In this document: positions 35,207-44,186 of the stretch, piece after piece
Layout of the letters: each line of letters starts with the position of its first letter
Position numbering within the stretch: position 1 is the first letter of the stretch
NCBI RefSeq assembly: GCF_019711495.1
Contig: NZ_JAIGNM010000001.1
Span: 620,001-684,000 of the forward strand
Length of the DNA stretch: 64,000 nucleotides
Direction: 5' to 3'
Source: Qipengyuania xiamenensis
Lineage (GTDB): Bacteria; Pseudomonadota; Alphaproteobacteria; Sphingomonadales; Sphingomonadaceae
The notes under the pieces: generated by a model
The model's database searches: none
What the model was told of the DNA's origin: nothing
Seen by the model: the letters and a program-made list of their open reading frames with translations, nothing else
Position numbers and translations under genes: made by a program

Positions 35207-35223
35207 TACCGCAAGAAAGATAC

Positions 35224-36225
35224 TCATGCCGCCAGCAGTTCCGCGGCTGCGGGGCTTTCCTGCAACAGGCTGAGCAAGCCGCGTTCTTCGCGGGTCAGCC
35301 ATTGTGTTGCGCGGGGAAGTTGGAGGCCTTCGCGCCAGTCTTCCTGACGTTCGACAAGGTCGATCACCGCAGGATGGATGTAGCTCTTGCGCGTGACAGC
35401 AGGCGTATTGCCCAATCGTTCGGCGACGCATTCGAGCAGCGCCTTCATCGGCATCCGCCCCTCACCTGTTCGCAGGCATTCGAACCCCATCACGCTGGCG
35501 TGCCAGGTGCGGAAATTCTTCGCGGTGAAGCGTTCGCCCATGCAGGCTTCGAGATATTCGTTCACGTCGCTGGAGCCGACGGCCTGCACGTCTCCGTCCT
35601 CGTCGACATATTTGAAGACGTTCTGGCCCGGCAGGTCCTGCATGTTGCGCACCATTCGGGCGAGGCTGCCATCGGTCAGCGTGACCTCGCGCATCTTCCC
35701 CGATTTGCCCTTGTAACGCAGCTTCAACGTCTTGCCCGTCACCTCGGCGTGGCGGCGGCGCAGCGTGGTGGCCCCGTAGCTATTGTTACGCTCGGCGTAG
35801 CCTTCGTTCCCGACCCGGACCGCACCGAGATCGAGCAGGCGAACGACGCTCGCCACGGCGCGCTCCCGCGTGAGCTTGCGACCGCGCAGGTCTTCTTCGA
35901 CCTTCTTGCGCACGAGCGGCAGGAGCTGTCCGAAGGCGAGGCACTTGTCGAACTTCTCGCTCTCGCGCTGGCTGCGGAATTCGGGGTGGTAGCGGTATTG
36001 CTTGCGCCCCTTGGCATCCACGCCGGTCGCAAGGATGTGCCCGTTGGGAGCCGGGCAGAACCATGCGTCGACATAGGCCGGTGGCAGCGCGATCGCGTTG
36101 AGGCGCTTCTTCTCCGCACGGTCGGTAATCAGCTCGCCCGTGGCGTCGTAATAGGCCCACCCCTTTCCCGCTCCCTTGCGTGTGATACCGGGCAATTGAT
36201 CGTCGACATAGATGAGCTTCGTCAT
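35224..36225 (-). CDS. DNA topoisomerase IB
   Basis: A 333-residue poxvirus-like type IB topoisomerase that relaxes supercoils through a 3'-phosphotyrosine. The nucleophile is Tyr282 in TRKSYIHPAV; the catalytic Arg/Lys/His region is visible in RVGNEGYAERNNSYGATTLR, KLRYKGKSGKMR and FRTWHASV. The N-terminal domain includes GKGWAYYDATGELITD and RYHPEFR. The ATG opening MTKLIYVDD is used; a longer frame overlaps the divergent YghU leader. It is a single gene, 45 bases upstream of nadE. Confidence 0.93.
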   Translation of the reverse strand: MTKLIYVDDQLPGITRKGAGKGWAYYDATGELITDRAEKKRLNAIALPPAYVDAWFCPAPNGHILATGVDAKGRKQYRYHPEFRSQRESEKFDKCLAFGQLLPLVRKKVEEDLRGRKLTRERAVASVVRLLDLGAVRVGNEGYAERNNSYGATTLRRRHAEVTGKTLKLRYKGKSGKMREVTLTDGSLARMVRNMQDLPGQNVFKYVDEDGDVQAVGSSDVNEYLEACMGERFTAKNFRTWHASVMGFECLRTGEGRMPMKALLECVAERLGNTPAVTRKSYIHPAVIDLVERQEDWREGLQLPRATQWLTREERGLLSLLQESPAAAELLAA

Positions 36226-36319
36226 GGCGAAGGGAAGAACCGTGGCGAGGCTGTATCCGTTCCCCACCTTGCGACGAACGGTTGGGCGTAATACCGACCC
36301 AGCCAACAGGAGATTAGAT

Positions 36320-37171
36320 TTGGCCGATCCGACCTACACCCCGCCCGAAGTCTGGACCCACGACGCCGAGAACGGCGGCAAGTTTGCCAACATCAATCGT
36401 CCCACTGCCGGCGCGCGCGAAGAGAAGGAACTGCCTACGGGCGAGCATGACTTCCAGCTCTATTCGCTCGCCACGCCCAACGGGGTGAAGGCAACCGTGA
36501 TGCTCGAAGAGTTGCTCGAAGCGGGCCATTCGGGTGCCGAATATGATGCCTATACGATCAATATCGGGGACGGCGTCCAGTTCACCAGCGGCTTCGTCGA
36601 CGTGAACCCCAACAGCAAGATCCCTGCCCTGCTCGATCGAAGCGGCGAGACCCCTGTCCGCATTTTCGAAAGCGGCGCGATCCTGCTGCATCTCGCCGAG
36701 AAGTTCGGGGCTTTCCTACCCACGAACCACACCCGCGCCGAAGTGCTGAGCTGGCTCTTCTGGCAGATCGGCAGCGCGCCCTTCATCGGCGGCGGTTTCG
36801 GACACTTCTACGCCTACGCGCCGGAGAAGTACGAATACCCGATCAACCGCTACGCGATGGAAGTGAAGCGCCTGTTCGACGTGGCCGACCAGCGCCTCGC
36901 CAAGACCGAATATCTGGGCGGTGACGATTATACGGTCGCTGACATCGCGGCATGGCCGTGGCTGGCACCCTTCGTCGAGGGCACGATTTATGGCGAGGCG
37001 CGCAAGTTCCTCTCGATCGACGAATACGAGAATGTCGGACGCTGGGCCAAGCAGATCGCCGCGCGTCCCGCAGTGAAGCGCGGGCGGATCGTCAACAAGG
37101 CATGGGGTGACGAGGAAACGCAACTCCTCGAACGCCACTCCGCCGCCGATTTCGAAGGCAAGAGGCTCTGA
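36320..37171 (+). CDS. yghU: Glutathione-dependent disulfide-bond oxidoreductase (YghU-like GST)
   Basis: A 283-residue glutathione S-transferase-fold protein of the YghU type, with the characteristic N-terminal extension (YTPPEVWTHDAENGGKFANI then NRPTAGAREEKELPTGEHDF), the thioredoxin-like domain (about 45-130, SKIPALLD, FESGAILLHLAEKFG) and a C-terminal helical domain. The TTG start is chosen for the AGGAG seven bases upstream; a 36-codon longer frame overlaps the divergent topoisomerase gene. It ends at the base before argE, with convergent stops. Confidence 0.9.
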   Translation: MADPTYTPPEVWTHDAENGGKFANINRPTAGAREEKELPTGEHDFQLYSLATPNGVKATVMLEELLEAGHSGAEYDAYTINIGDGVQFTSGFVDVNPNSKIPALLDRSGETPVRIFESGAILLHLAEKFGAFLPTNHTRAEVLSWLFWQIGSAPFIGGGFGHFYAYAPEKYEYPINRYAMEVKRLFDVADQRLAKTEYLGGDDYTVADIAAWPWLAPFVEGTIYGEARKFLSIDEYENVGRWAKQIAARPAVKRGRIVNKAWGDEETQLLERHSAADFEGKRL

Positions 37172-38323
37172 TCAGGCCAGTTCGCGGGCAAGGCGCTCCA
37201 TGAAACGGGCGCCTTCCTCGAACTGCGAGATCGCAATCCATTCGTCGGGCTGGTGCGCCTGCTCGATCGAACCCGGTCCGCAAATCAGCGTGGGGAAGCC
37301 GGCCCGCTGGAACTGCCCTCCTTCCGCGCCATAGGCCACTTGCGAAGGCGCGGTATTCTCACCTGTCAGCTTGCGGACGAATGCCACGGCATCATCGCTT
37401 CCCTCGTGCGTCATCGCAGGTGCGCATGCGAGCTGCTGCAGCTCCACACCGGTGGCAGGAAACTTCGCCTTCATTTCCGCATCGACCTTGCGGCAGAGCT
37501 CCCTGAAGGGTTCGATAGCAGCATCCGGATCGACATCGGGTGGGCACCTTAAATCGAAAATGAAACGCGCATGCCCGGCCAAAATATTGACCGCAGTACC
37601 GCCCTGCATCTCGCCGATGGTAAGCGTCGCCTGCGGCGGATCGAAGCCATTGTCCGGATTGGCGGAAGCCTCGAGCTCACCCGCGATTTCGGCCAGTTTC
37701 GACATCAGGCGGACGGCGACCATGTTGGCCGAAATGCCGTGGTCGACGAGCGAGCTATGCGCTTCGTGACCGCGGATGTTCACTTCGAAAGCGCAAATTC
37801 CCTTGTGGCCGGTGATGATCTTCATGCTGCTCGGTTCGCCGATGACGGCAAGGCGCGGCGCGGGAATGGTTGCAGCCATCCGCTCGATCATCGCAGGCGC
37901 ACCCTGGCAGCCGACTTCCTCGTCATAGCTTATGGCCAGATGAACCGGCCGCGTTCCCTTCACGAACTGCGGTACCCATGCGAGCGCCAAGGCAAGGAAG
38001 CCTTTCATGTCGCATGTGCCGCGCCCGAAGTACTTGCCTCCGGATTCCCTCACGATCCACGGATCGCTGCTCCAGTCCTGCCCTTCCACGGGCACCACGT
38101 CGCTATGCCCTGAGAGGATGACCCCGCCCTCGACCACCGGGCCGCAGGTGGCGAACAGATTGGCCTTGTCGCCGCCCTCGTTGGGCACCCTGTTCGATAT
38201 GACTCCGTGTTCCCCCAGATAGGCCTCGACCCACTCGATCAGCGCGAGGTTGCTGCGCGCCGAAGTGGTGTCGAATGCCACCAGTGTTTCGAGGATCGAA
38301 CGGGCTTTGGCCAAGTCTGTCAT
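37172..38323 (-). CDS. argE: Acetylornithine deacetylase
   Basis: A 383-residue M20 metallohydrolase releasing ornithine from N-acetylornithine in arginine synthesis. The two-zinc site is visible: His73/Asp75 (GHSDVVPVEG), Asp105 (RGTCDMKGF) and the catalytic Glu pair 135-136 (YDEEVGCQG). VIGEPSSMKI and GPGSIEQAHQPDEW fit ArgE rather than DapE. Complete and normal length. A gene on its own, divergent from tRNA-Gln. Confidence 0.94.
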   Translation of the reverse strand: MTDLAKARSILETLVAFDTTSARSNLALIEWVEAYLGEHGVISNRVPNEGGDKANLFATCGPVVEGGVILSGHSDVVPVEGQDWSSDPWIVRESGGKYFGRGTCDMKGFLALALAWVPQFVKGTRPVHLAISYDEEVGCQGAPAMIERMAATIPAPRLAVIGEPSSMKIITGHKGICAFEVNIRGHEAHSSLVDHGISANMVAVRLMSKLAEIAGELEASANPDNGFDPPQATLTIGEMQGGTAVNILAGHARFIFDLRCPPDVDPDAAIEPFRELCRKVDAEMKAKFPATGVELQQLACAPAMTHEGSDDAVAFVRKLTGENTAPSQVAYGAEGGQFQRAGFPTLICGPGSIEQAHQPDEWIAISQFEEGARFMERLARELA

Positions 38324-38363
38324 GAAAAGCGCTATCGCCCATCGAAACGCGAACTGCTACCCC

Positions 38364-38391
38364 TTCACATTCGCGATGGGGGCGCTATAGG
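38364..38391 (+). promoter_or_regulatory. Promoter of tRNA-Gln
   Basis: TTCACA (5 of 6) and TATAGG (4 of 6) are separated by 16 bases; the start point would fall about five bases before the tRNA. The -10 sits inside an inverted repeat GGGCGC (38,380-38,385)/GCGCCC (38,393-38,398). Confidence 0.55.
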
Positions 38392-38403
38392 AGCGCCCGC
38401 TGC

Positions 38404-38478
<75 letters not shown>

Positions 38479-38524
38479 GCCTCCTTCATTTGCGAAATCG
38501 CCGCGTATCGCTAAGCCTGTGCGG

Positions 38525-40054
38525 ATGAGCGAACTCGATCCGCGCAAAACCCCCGTCATTATCGGCGTCGGCCAGATCAACGACCGGCCCCAAGACCCCG
38601 GCGACGGGCTCGATCCGATCGGCTTGATGGCGGCAGCCCTGCGCAAGGCGGACGAAGATGCTGGTGGCGACTGGCTGGCGCGCTGCGATTCGCTTTCCGT
38701 CGTGGCGCAATTGGCATGGCCCCAGCTCAATCCGGTGGACGGAAAGCTCGCCGAGACGCTCGGTATCGATCCTGCCCACCGCATGCAGACCGCCATGCCC
38801 AATGGCGACAGCCCGATCCTGCTCTTGCACGAAGCTGCGAACCGCATCGCTCGTGGAGAAGCGACAATCTGCGCAATTGTCGGCGGCGAGGCGCTTCGTA
38901 CCGCGGCAAAGCTCGCGGCGCTCAAACCGCGCGACGATGGCGAAAAGCCCAACGCCCTGCGTGATGCCAGCCACCGCAAGCGCAGCGGCTATGCTCCCAG
39001 TTACGGCCTCGTCGTGCCTACCGACGTCTATCCTCTCTACGAGAATGCCGGGCGCGCAGCCTTTGGCCAGTCGCTCGCCGAAGGTCAGGCAGAAAGCGGC
39101 GCCATCTGGTCTGGCATGAGCGAGGTAGCGGCGGGCAATGACAGCGCGTGGATACGCGAGGCGGTCAGCGCGGAAGAGGTCATCACGCCTTCCGCCTCGA
39201 ACAGGCCGATCGCCTTCCCCTATACCAAGCTCCAGGTCGCCAATTCCTCGGTAAACCAGGGAGCAGGCTTCATCGTCACCAGCCTTGCCGAAGCGCGTGA
39301 ACGCGGACAGCCCGACGAGAAACTGGTCTTCATCGGCCACGGAGCAGCCGCACATGAGGATGGCAATTTCCTCGCCCGTGACCGCTACGACTATTCGCCC
39401 AGTCTCTCAACATCGATCGAGCGGACCATGGAGCTGAACGGGGTGAGCGCCGACGACCTCGCCCATGTCGAGCTTTATTCCTGCTTCCCCTGTGTCCCGA
39501 AGATGGCGCGCCGCGTGCTCGGCTGGCCGCTCAATCGCCCCGCGACCGTCTTCGGCGGGCTGACATTCGGCGGTGGCCCGATCGGCAATTACATGAGCCA
39601 CGCGGTTGCCGAGATGGTGATTCGCTTGCGCGGCACAGAAGACAAGGGCCTGCTGTTCGCCAATGGCGGCTACGCCACGCACAATCACACGATCCTCCTG
39701 TCCGGAACTCCTACCGGAGCACGCTTTCCGCAGGAATTCGACTACCAGCAAGAGGCCGACGCCAAGCGCGGGGCCGTTCCGGAACTGGACGAGGAATACG
39801 AAGGCGAGGCCGAGGTCGAAACCTATACGGTCCACTATGCGAGGGACGGATCGCCGCGCTCGGGCGTGGTGGTCGCTCGCACACCGCAAGGCACGCGCAC
39901 GCTCGCGCTGGTGCGGGGCAGCGATAGCGCTTCACTTTCCTGGCTAACCGATGGCTCGACCGAGCCGGTCGGCACAGCGGGATTGATCCTCCGCGACGAA
40001 GAAGGCATGGGGCTGTGGCAGATGCCGGCACAGGACGGCAGGGACGCCAGCTAA
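38525..40054 (+). CDS. Thiolase-like acetyl-CoA acetyltransferase (SCPx-type)
   Basis: A 509-residue member of the sterol-carrier-protein-x thiolase-like group. Visible marks are KTPVIIGVGQIN at the start, TICAIVGGEALRTA with the usual Cys region, TFGGGPIGNYMSHAVAEM and NGGYATHNHTILLSG. A C-terminal OB-like extension (about 400-509, YTVHYARDGSPRSGVVVART) is common in this group. The reaction (acyl-CoA thiolysis or condensation) is likely but the chain specificity is not known. ATG start preferred to a GTG two codons upstream. It begins the plus-strand group with WecG, hydratase and dehydratase genes. Confidence 0.82.
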   Translation: MSELDPRKTPVIIGVGQINDRPQDPGDGLDPIGLMAAALRKADEDAGGDWLARCDSLSVVAQLAWPQLNPVDGKLAETLGIDPAHRMQTAMPNGDSPILLLHEAANRIARGEATICAIVGGEALRTAAKLAALKPRDDGEKPNALRDASHRKRSGYAPSYGLVVPTDVYPLYENAGRAAFGQSLAEGQAESGAIWSGMSEVAAGNDSAWIREAVSAEEVITPSASNRPIAFPYTKLQVANSSVNQGAGFIVTSLAEARERGQPDEKLVFIGHGAAAHEDGNFLARDRYDYSPSLSTSIERTMELNGVSADDLAHVELYSCFPCVPKMARRVLGWPLNRPATVFGGLTFGGGPIGNYMSHAVAEMVIRLRGTEDKGLLFANGGYATHNHTILLSGTPTGARFPQEFDYQQEADAKRGAVPELDEEYEGEAEVETYTVHYARDGSPRSGVVVARTPQGTRTLALVRGSDSASLSWLTDGSTEPVGTAGLILRDEEGMGLWQMPAQDGRDAS

Positions 40055-40073
40055 CAGTTTTACGAGGGTCTGA

Positions 40074-40877
40074 ATGACCAACCAGGTTTGGACGCCGATC
40101 CGGCACGTGCATGTGGCCGACCAGTGGGTTGCTGCCGCCAGCCGCCAGGATTTCGTCGACGCAGCACATGCCGATGCGGACTATGCCGACGAGCATGGGC
40201 GCGTGCGCACGCGCCTGATCTTCGATTCCAACGGACAGGGCATCTCGCTCGCCCGGACCAATCCCGAATTCCGCGCAGCACTCGACCACGGCGATGTCAT
40301 CCATGCCGACGGCCAGTTCATCGTCAACATGTCGCGCAAATACTGCGCCGAGCCGATCCCGGAGCGCGCACCGACCACCGACATGATCCACGACTTCGCC
40401 AAGGCATGCGAAGAAAGCGGGCGGACCTTCTACCTGCTCGGCGGACCGGAAGAGACCAATGCCGAATGCGCGCGGCTGCTCGAAGAGATGTATCCGCGCC
40501 TGAAGATCGTCGGTCGCCACCACGGTTTCTTCAGGGGCAGGGAAGACGAAATCCTCGCCGATATCGCCGAGAAGAAACCCGACTTCCTCTGGGTCGGGCT
40601 CGGCAAGCCGCTGGAGCAAAAGTTCTGCGCGCAATACAAGGATCGTCTGGATGCGGTCTGGACCATCACCTGCGGCGGCTGCTTCAACTTCATCACCGGC
40701 GACTATAGCCGGGCACCTGTGTGGATGCAGGATGCAGGGCTGGAATGGGTGCATCGCATGGTGACCCAGCCGCGGACCCTGCTGTGGCGCTATCTCACGA
40801 CCACCCCCCACGCGCTCGCCATCGCGCTGCGAAATTCGGACAAGCGCGTTCGCGTCATGGAATACGAGCCCGCCTGA
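40074..40877 (+). CDS. WecG/TagA/CpsF-family glycosyltransferase
   Basis: A 267-residue GT26-type enzyme that adds an N-acetylmannosamine-type or glucosyl residue to a lipid-linked sugar. GDVIHADGQFIVN and FLWVGLGKPLEQKFC are the recognisable motifs, and ITCGGCFNFITGDYSRAPVW is typical of the C-terminal end. No membrane helix; peripheral membrane by inference. It sits 19 bases after the thiolase and 73 bases before an enoyl-CoA hydratase, away from the polysaccharide locus that starts 1.7 kb later. Confidence 0.88.
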   Translation: MTNQVWTPIRHVHVADQWVAAASRQDFVDAAHADADYADEHGRVRTRLIFDSNGQGISLARTNPEFRAALDHGDVIHADGQFIVNMSRKYCAEPIPERAPTTDMIHDFAKACEESGRTFYLLGGPEETNAECARLLEEMYPRLKIVGRHHGFFRGREDEILADIAEKKPDFLWVGLGKPLEQKFCAQYKDRLDAVWTITCGGCFNFITGDYSRAPVWMQDAGLEWVHRMVTQPRTLLWRYLTTTPHALAIALRNSDKRVRVMEYEPA

Positions 40878-40950
40878 ACCATTCGATCGGTTGCTTTTCC
40901 AGACCGGTTTGCCCAAGAGGTTCGGGCAACGAGAATTATGGGAGCAGGCA

Positions 40951-41736
40951 ATGAGCGATTTCGAAACCATCCGGGCAGAACGCGAGGGCAATGTCCTCAC
41001 CATCACACTGAACCGCCCGGAACGCCTGAATGCCTGCCCGCCCGCAATGGCGGACGAAATCTTCACCGCTATCCGCGATCTGGGCGATGCCCGCGCAGTC
41101 CTGCTGAAGGGCGAAGGTAGGGCATTCTGCTCGGGCGCGGATCTTGCGGCGAATGCGGAAATGTCGGTCAGCGGCGGCGACCGCGCCTATGCTTCGCTCA
41201 GCCAGCATTACAATCCGATGGTCCAGGCGCTCGCGTCGCTGCCCGTTCCGGTGGTGTCGGTGGTGCAAGGTCCGGCAGCCGGTGTCGGCTGCTCCATCGC
41301 GCTGGCGGCAGACTTCGTGATTGCCGGCAAGAGCGGCTATTTCCTCCAGGCCTTCGCCAATATCGGACTGGTCCCCGATGGCGGCTCCAGCTGGATGCTT
41401 CCCCGCCTGATCGGCACGGCACAGGCGACCCGCATGATGATGCTGGGCGAAAAGATCCACGCAGAAGAAGCTGAGCGTATCGGTCTCATCTACAAATGCG
41501 TCGAGGACGACGCGCTTGCCGGAGAAGCGCAGGCGCTGGTCGAGCGCCTCGCCAATGGCCCAACGGTCGCCCTCGGCCTGATGAAGCAGACACTGCGTGA
41601 CGGGCTGGAGATGGATTTTGCCGCCACTCTCGCTGCTGAGGCGAAGGCCCAGCGCAAGGCGGGCAGCACGCAGGACGCCGTCGAAGGTGCCCTCGCCTTC
41701 CTCCAGAAGCGCAAGGCAGCCTTCAAGGGCGCCTGA
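40951..41736 (+). CDS. Enoyl-CoA hydratase (PaaG-like crotonase)
   Basis: A 261-residue crotonase-fold protein. ITLNRPERLNACPPAMADEI, GEGRAFCSGADLA (first oxyanion stretch), QGPAAGVGCSIALAADFVIA and FANIGLVPDGGSSWMLPRLI agree with the family; the catalytic Glu positions sit near SGADL and VPDGGSS with Asp in the latter, as in PaaG-like isomerase/hydratases. Acts on enoyl-CoA in beta-oxidation or aromatic breakdown; substrate unknown. The ATG (MSDFETIRA) lies after a usable Shine-Dalgarno; a longer opening is ignored. Confidence 0.88.
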   Translation: MSDFETIRAEREGNVLTITLNRPERLNACPPAMADEIFTAIRDLGDARAVLLKGEGRAFCSGADLAANAEMSVSGGDRAYASLSQHYNPMVQALASLPVPVVSVVQGPAAGVGCSIALAADFVIAGKSGYFLQAFANIGLVPDGGSSWMLPRLIGTAQATRMMMLGEKIHAEEAERIGLIYKCVEDDALAGEAQALVERLANGPTVALGLMKQTLRDGLEMDFAATLAAEAKAQRKAGSTQDAVEGALAFLQKRKAAFKGA

Positions 41737-41738
41737 GC

Positions 41739-42554
41739 ATGACGGGCGTGACCGAAGCCCAAGTCGCCCAATGGCAAGAAACGATCGGGCGCGAGATCGT
41801 GGAGGAGGAAACTCTTGCGCCGCTCGCCCTCTGCCGTTTCGCAAGGGCGGTCGGAAAAGTCGACGAACGCGATCGGCCACCGCTTCCGCATTGGGCATTC
41901 TTCCTGCCCAATCCGCTGAGTGGGGACACCGGGCCTGACGGACATCCGAAAAGGGGCGGTTTCCTTCCGGACGTAACGCTACCGCGACGGATGTTCGCGG
42001 CCTCAAGCATCGAATTTCCCGGCGAGCTAGAACTTGGCGCGCCCGCGAAGCAAACGAGCCGCGTTGCCGAGCTTACGCACAAGAGTGGACGGACGGGCGA
42101 CCTGGTTTTCGCAAAGGTCGAAAAGCGGATCGAGCAGGACGGTGAACTGCGCGTGCGCGAGGTCCAGACCTATGTCTACCGCGACGAAGGCGATCCGGTA
42201 CCCCTGCCGCAGCCCGCTGCCCAAGTACCCGAAGGCGAGGCATGGCACCCGGACGAGGTCTCGCTGTTCCGCTTTTCCGCCGCGACCTACAACGGCCACC
42301 GCATCCATTACGACTATCCCTATACGACGGGTGTCGAAGGCTATCCGGCGCTGATAATCCACGGCCCCTTCACTGCCGCCAAGCTCGCGGACCTCGCCAT
42401 GCGCAAGGGCGAACTGGCCAGCTTCAGCTTCCGGGCTACGGCACCGCTATTTCTGGGCGAACCTGTCTACTTGAGGCAATCGGCCGATGACAGTGTCGAG
42501 GCAGTGCGCTGCGATGGCGTGACAGCGATGCAGGCTAACGTCTCCTACCGCTGA
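41739..42554 (+). CDS. MaoC/FAS1-like acyl dehydratase (HTD2 or mesaconyl-C4-CoA hydratase type)
   Basis: A 271-residue double hot-dog protein. The N-terminal half is the FAS1-like dehydratase type (PHWAFFLPNPLSGDTGPDGH, GELELGAPAKQTSRVAEL), and the C-terminal half contains the MaoC catalytic-like stretch LFRFSAATYNGHRIHYDYPY and ALIIHGPFTAAKLADLA. It probably hydrates or dehydrates a CoA thioester. It begins two bases after the enoyl-CoA hydratase stop, so they share a transcript. It ends 22 bases before a convergent gene. Confidence 0.82.
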   Translation: MTGVTEAQVAQWQETIGREIVEEETLAPLALCRFARAVGKVDERDRPPLPHWAFFLPNPLSGDTGPDGHPKRGGFLPDVTLPRRMFAASSIEFPGELELGAPAKQTSRVAELTHKSGRTGDLVFAKVEKRIEQDGELRVREVQTYVYRDEGDPVPLPQPAAQVPEGEAWHPDEVSLFRFSAATYNGHRIHYDYPYTTGVEGYPALIIHGPFTAAKLADLAMRKGELASFSFRATAPLFLGEPVYLRQSADDSVEAVRCDGVTAMQANVSYR

Positions 42555-42576
42555 AGCGCGTTTCCGAAAGTCTGAC

Positions 42577-43263
42577 CTAGCGGACTATCTGACGGATATT
42601 CGCGAAGGCTTCGGCCGCGCGCAGATGGACCATCGCGCCGCGCGAGCGCGCAAGGGCTTCCAGCGCTTCGACGGATCGCTCTTCCGGAAACGGGCGGACC
42701 TGCGATTCAAAGCATTTGAAGGCGTCGAGCTTGCGTTCCAGCGTCTCGGCGATGTCGATGAAGACATTGGGAATGAAAGCTGGCGTGACGGGTGGCGCAT
42801 ACCAGTTGGTTTCCGACAGCGTCTCGTAACACAGGATGCGGGCCGGCGCGCGGTTGTGGCGCGGCCTCGCCGCTACCATTGCGGCCTGGAAGACGATCGC
42901 ATGGTCGCCGTGGATGTCACCGTAGAATGGCAGGAACAGCGTGTCGGGCGAAACCGCCTGAACGATGTCGCCAATCTCTGCATTCACCTGCGCTGCCGGA
43001 ACCGTGTCGAGGGCAGCCGCCGGCAGGTCGAGTTCATGCGTCTCGGCAATATCCAGCAGTGCATGGGCCTTTTTCATTTCGGCACGCACACGCGCCACGC
43101 CCTCTTCCGGGAAGGCGGGCGGCTGGCCGCGCGTTGCGACAAGCACGTGAACCGCATGCCCTTCGGCGGCGAGCCGCGCCATCGTGCCGCCGCACCCCAG
43201 CACCTCGTCGTCAGGATGCGGAGCAACGACCAGCACGCGTCCGAGATCGTGAATCTTGTTCAA
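42577..43263 (-). CDS. PIG-L family deacetylase
   Basis: A 228-residue zinc deacetylase of the LmbE/PIG-L family. The zinc-binding motif APHPDDEVLGCGGTMARL is exact, and GDIHGDHAIVFQ provides the second His pair. These enzymes remove an N-acetyl group from an amino sugar or a related molecule. Its partner, overlapping by four bases upstream, is the formyltransferase-like gene, so deacetylation followed by another N-acylation is a fitting scheme. The ATG opens MNKIHDLGRV. Confidence 0.9.
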   Translation of the reverse strand: MNKIHDLGRVLVVAPHPDDEVLGCGGTMARLAAEGHAVHVLVATRGQPPAFPEEGVARVRAEMKKAHALLDIAETHELDLPAAALDTVPAAQVNAEIGDIVQAVSPDTLFLPFYGDIHGDHAIVFQAAMVAARPRHNRAPARILCYETLSETNWYAPPVTPAFIPNVFIDIAETLERKLDAFKCFESQVRPFPEERSVEALEALARSRGAMVHLRAAEAFANIRQIVR

Positions 43264-44186
43264 TCACCCCTCCCGAGGATTGCATGCATGCGCGGTGGCT
43301 TCCCGCTATCGCTTTCCCATTCGAGAAGACGCAGCAGGCCCGATCCGGTCTGGACCGTAAGTGTATCACCGTCGCGTTCGACGACCTGGCCGGGCCCGGC
43401 GTGGTGAAGCCTCGCGCCCGAAACAGGTTCGCATTTCCAGATGACGAGGCGATCCTCGCCCGCATTCGTGAATGCACCGGGATATGGACGGCCAACCGCG
43501 CGAACCAGACGGTCGACGGCAACGGCATCGTCCTTCCAGTCGATCAGCCCGTCCCGCGCGGTCCTTTTCGCCGCCCATGTGGCATAGCGTTCGTCCTGCA
43601 CACGGCGCGGCTCGATGTCCTCGGCGAGTAGTGGCAGGCTCTGGTCGAGCATCTCGCGCAGCGCCATCATGTGCTTTTCGTAAAGCTGCGCCGCAGTCTC
43701 GTCGGGCGCGAGATGGAAATAGGACTGGGCAAGGATGTCACCGTCATCGGTGCCCTCCTCCATCCAGAACAGGCTTCCGGCGGTGATCTTCTCGTCGAGC
43801 AGAATCGTCCAAGGAAGGGCCGCCCTGCCCCGCAGCCTTGGCAATGCTGCCGGGTGGTAGCCGATCACCTTGCCTGGGCGTATGGCAAGGAAATCGCTTC
43901 CGCACAGCTGGGACCAGCCGACTACGAAGATGTAGTCAGGTCGTGCCTCGCGGATTGCAGCGAGAGTTTCGGGATCATTGGTTTTCCCTGTCCGCAAAAT
44001 CTCCGCCCCGAGCGCCTCAGCCTGAGGGCCAAGATCGACGAAGTCGGAGTGCCGTGAGCTCAGTTCCTGAGGCAGCGTCACGACCAGCACCACTTCCCAG
44101 CCCTTCGCTTCGGCGAACGCGTCCAGCACCACTTCGGTGCTACCGACGGCTCCCACCACCACTGCGCGCTTTGCCTGCTGCCCCAC
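43260..44186 (-). CDS. Formyltransferase-fold protein (methionyl-tRNA/sugar formyltransferase-like)
   Basis: A 308-residue protein with the formyltransferase fold. The conserved region is GYHPAALPRLRGRAALPWTI then FWMEEGTDDGDIL, followed by a small C-terminal domain (about 210-308, PYPGAFTNAGEDRLVIWKCE). In characterised enzymes the catalytic Asn-x-His precedes the loop; here the position is Gly109-Tyr110-His111, so the Asn is missing while the Asp is present (Asp147 region). Activity may be altered. The GTG start follows directly on the glycosyltransferase stop. In the polysaccharide locus it probably acts on an amino sugar rather than on tRNA. Confidence 0.78.
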   Translation of the reverse strand: MGQQAKRAVVVGAVGSTEVVLDAFAEAKGWEVVLVVTLPQELSSRHSDFVDLGPQAEALGAEILRTGKTNDPETLAAIREARPDYIFVVGWSQLCGSDFLAIRPGKVIGYHPAALPRLRGRAALPWTILLDEKITAGSLFWMEEGTDDGDILAQSYFHLAPDETAAQLYEKHMMALREMLDQSLPLLAEDIEPRRVQDERYATWAAKRTARDGLIDWKDDAVAVDRLVRAVGRPYPGAFTNAGEDRLVIWKCEPVSGARLHHAGPGQVVERDGDTLTVQTGSGLLRLLEWESDSGKPPRMHAILGRGD

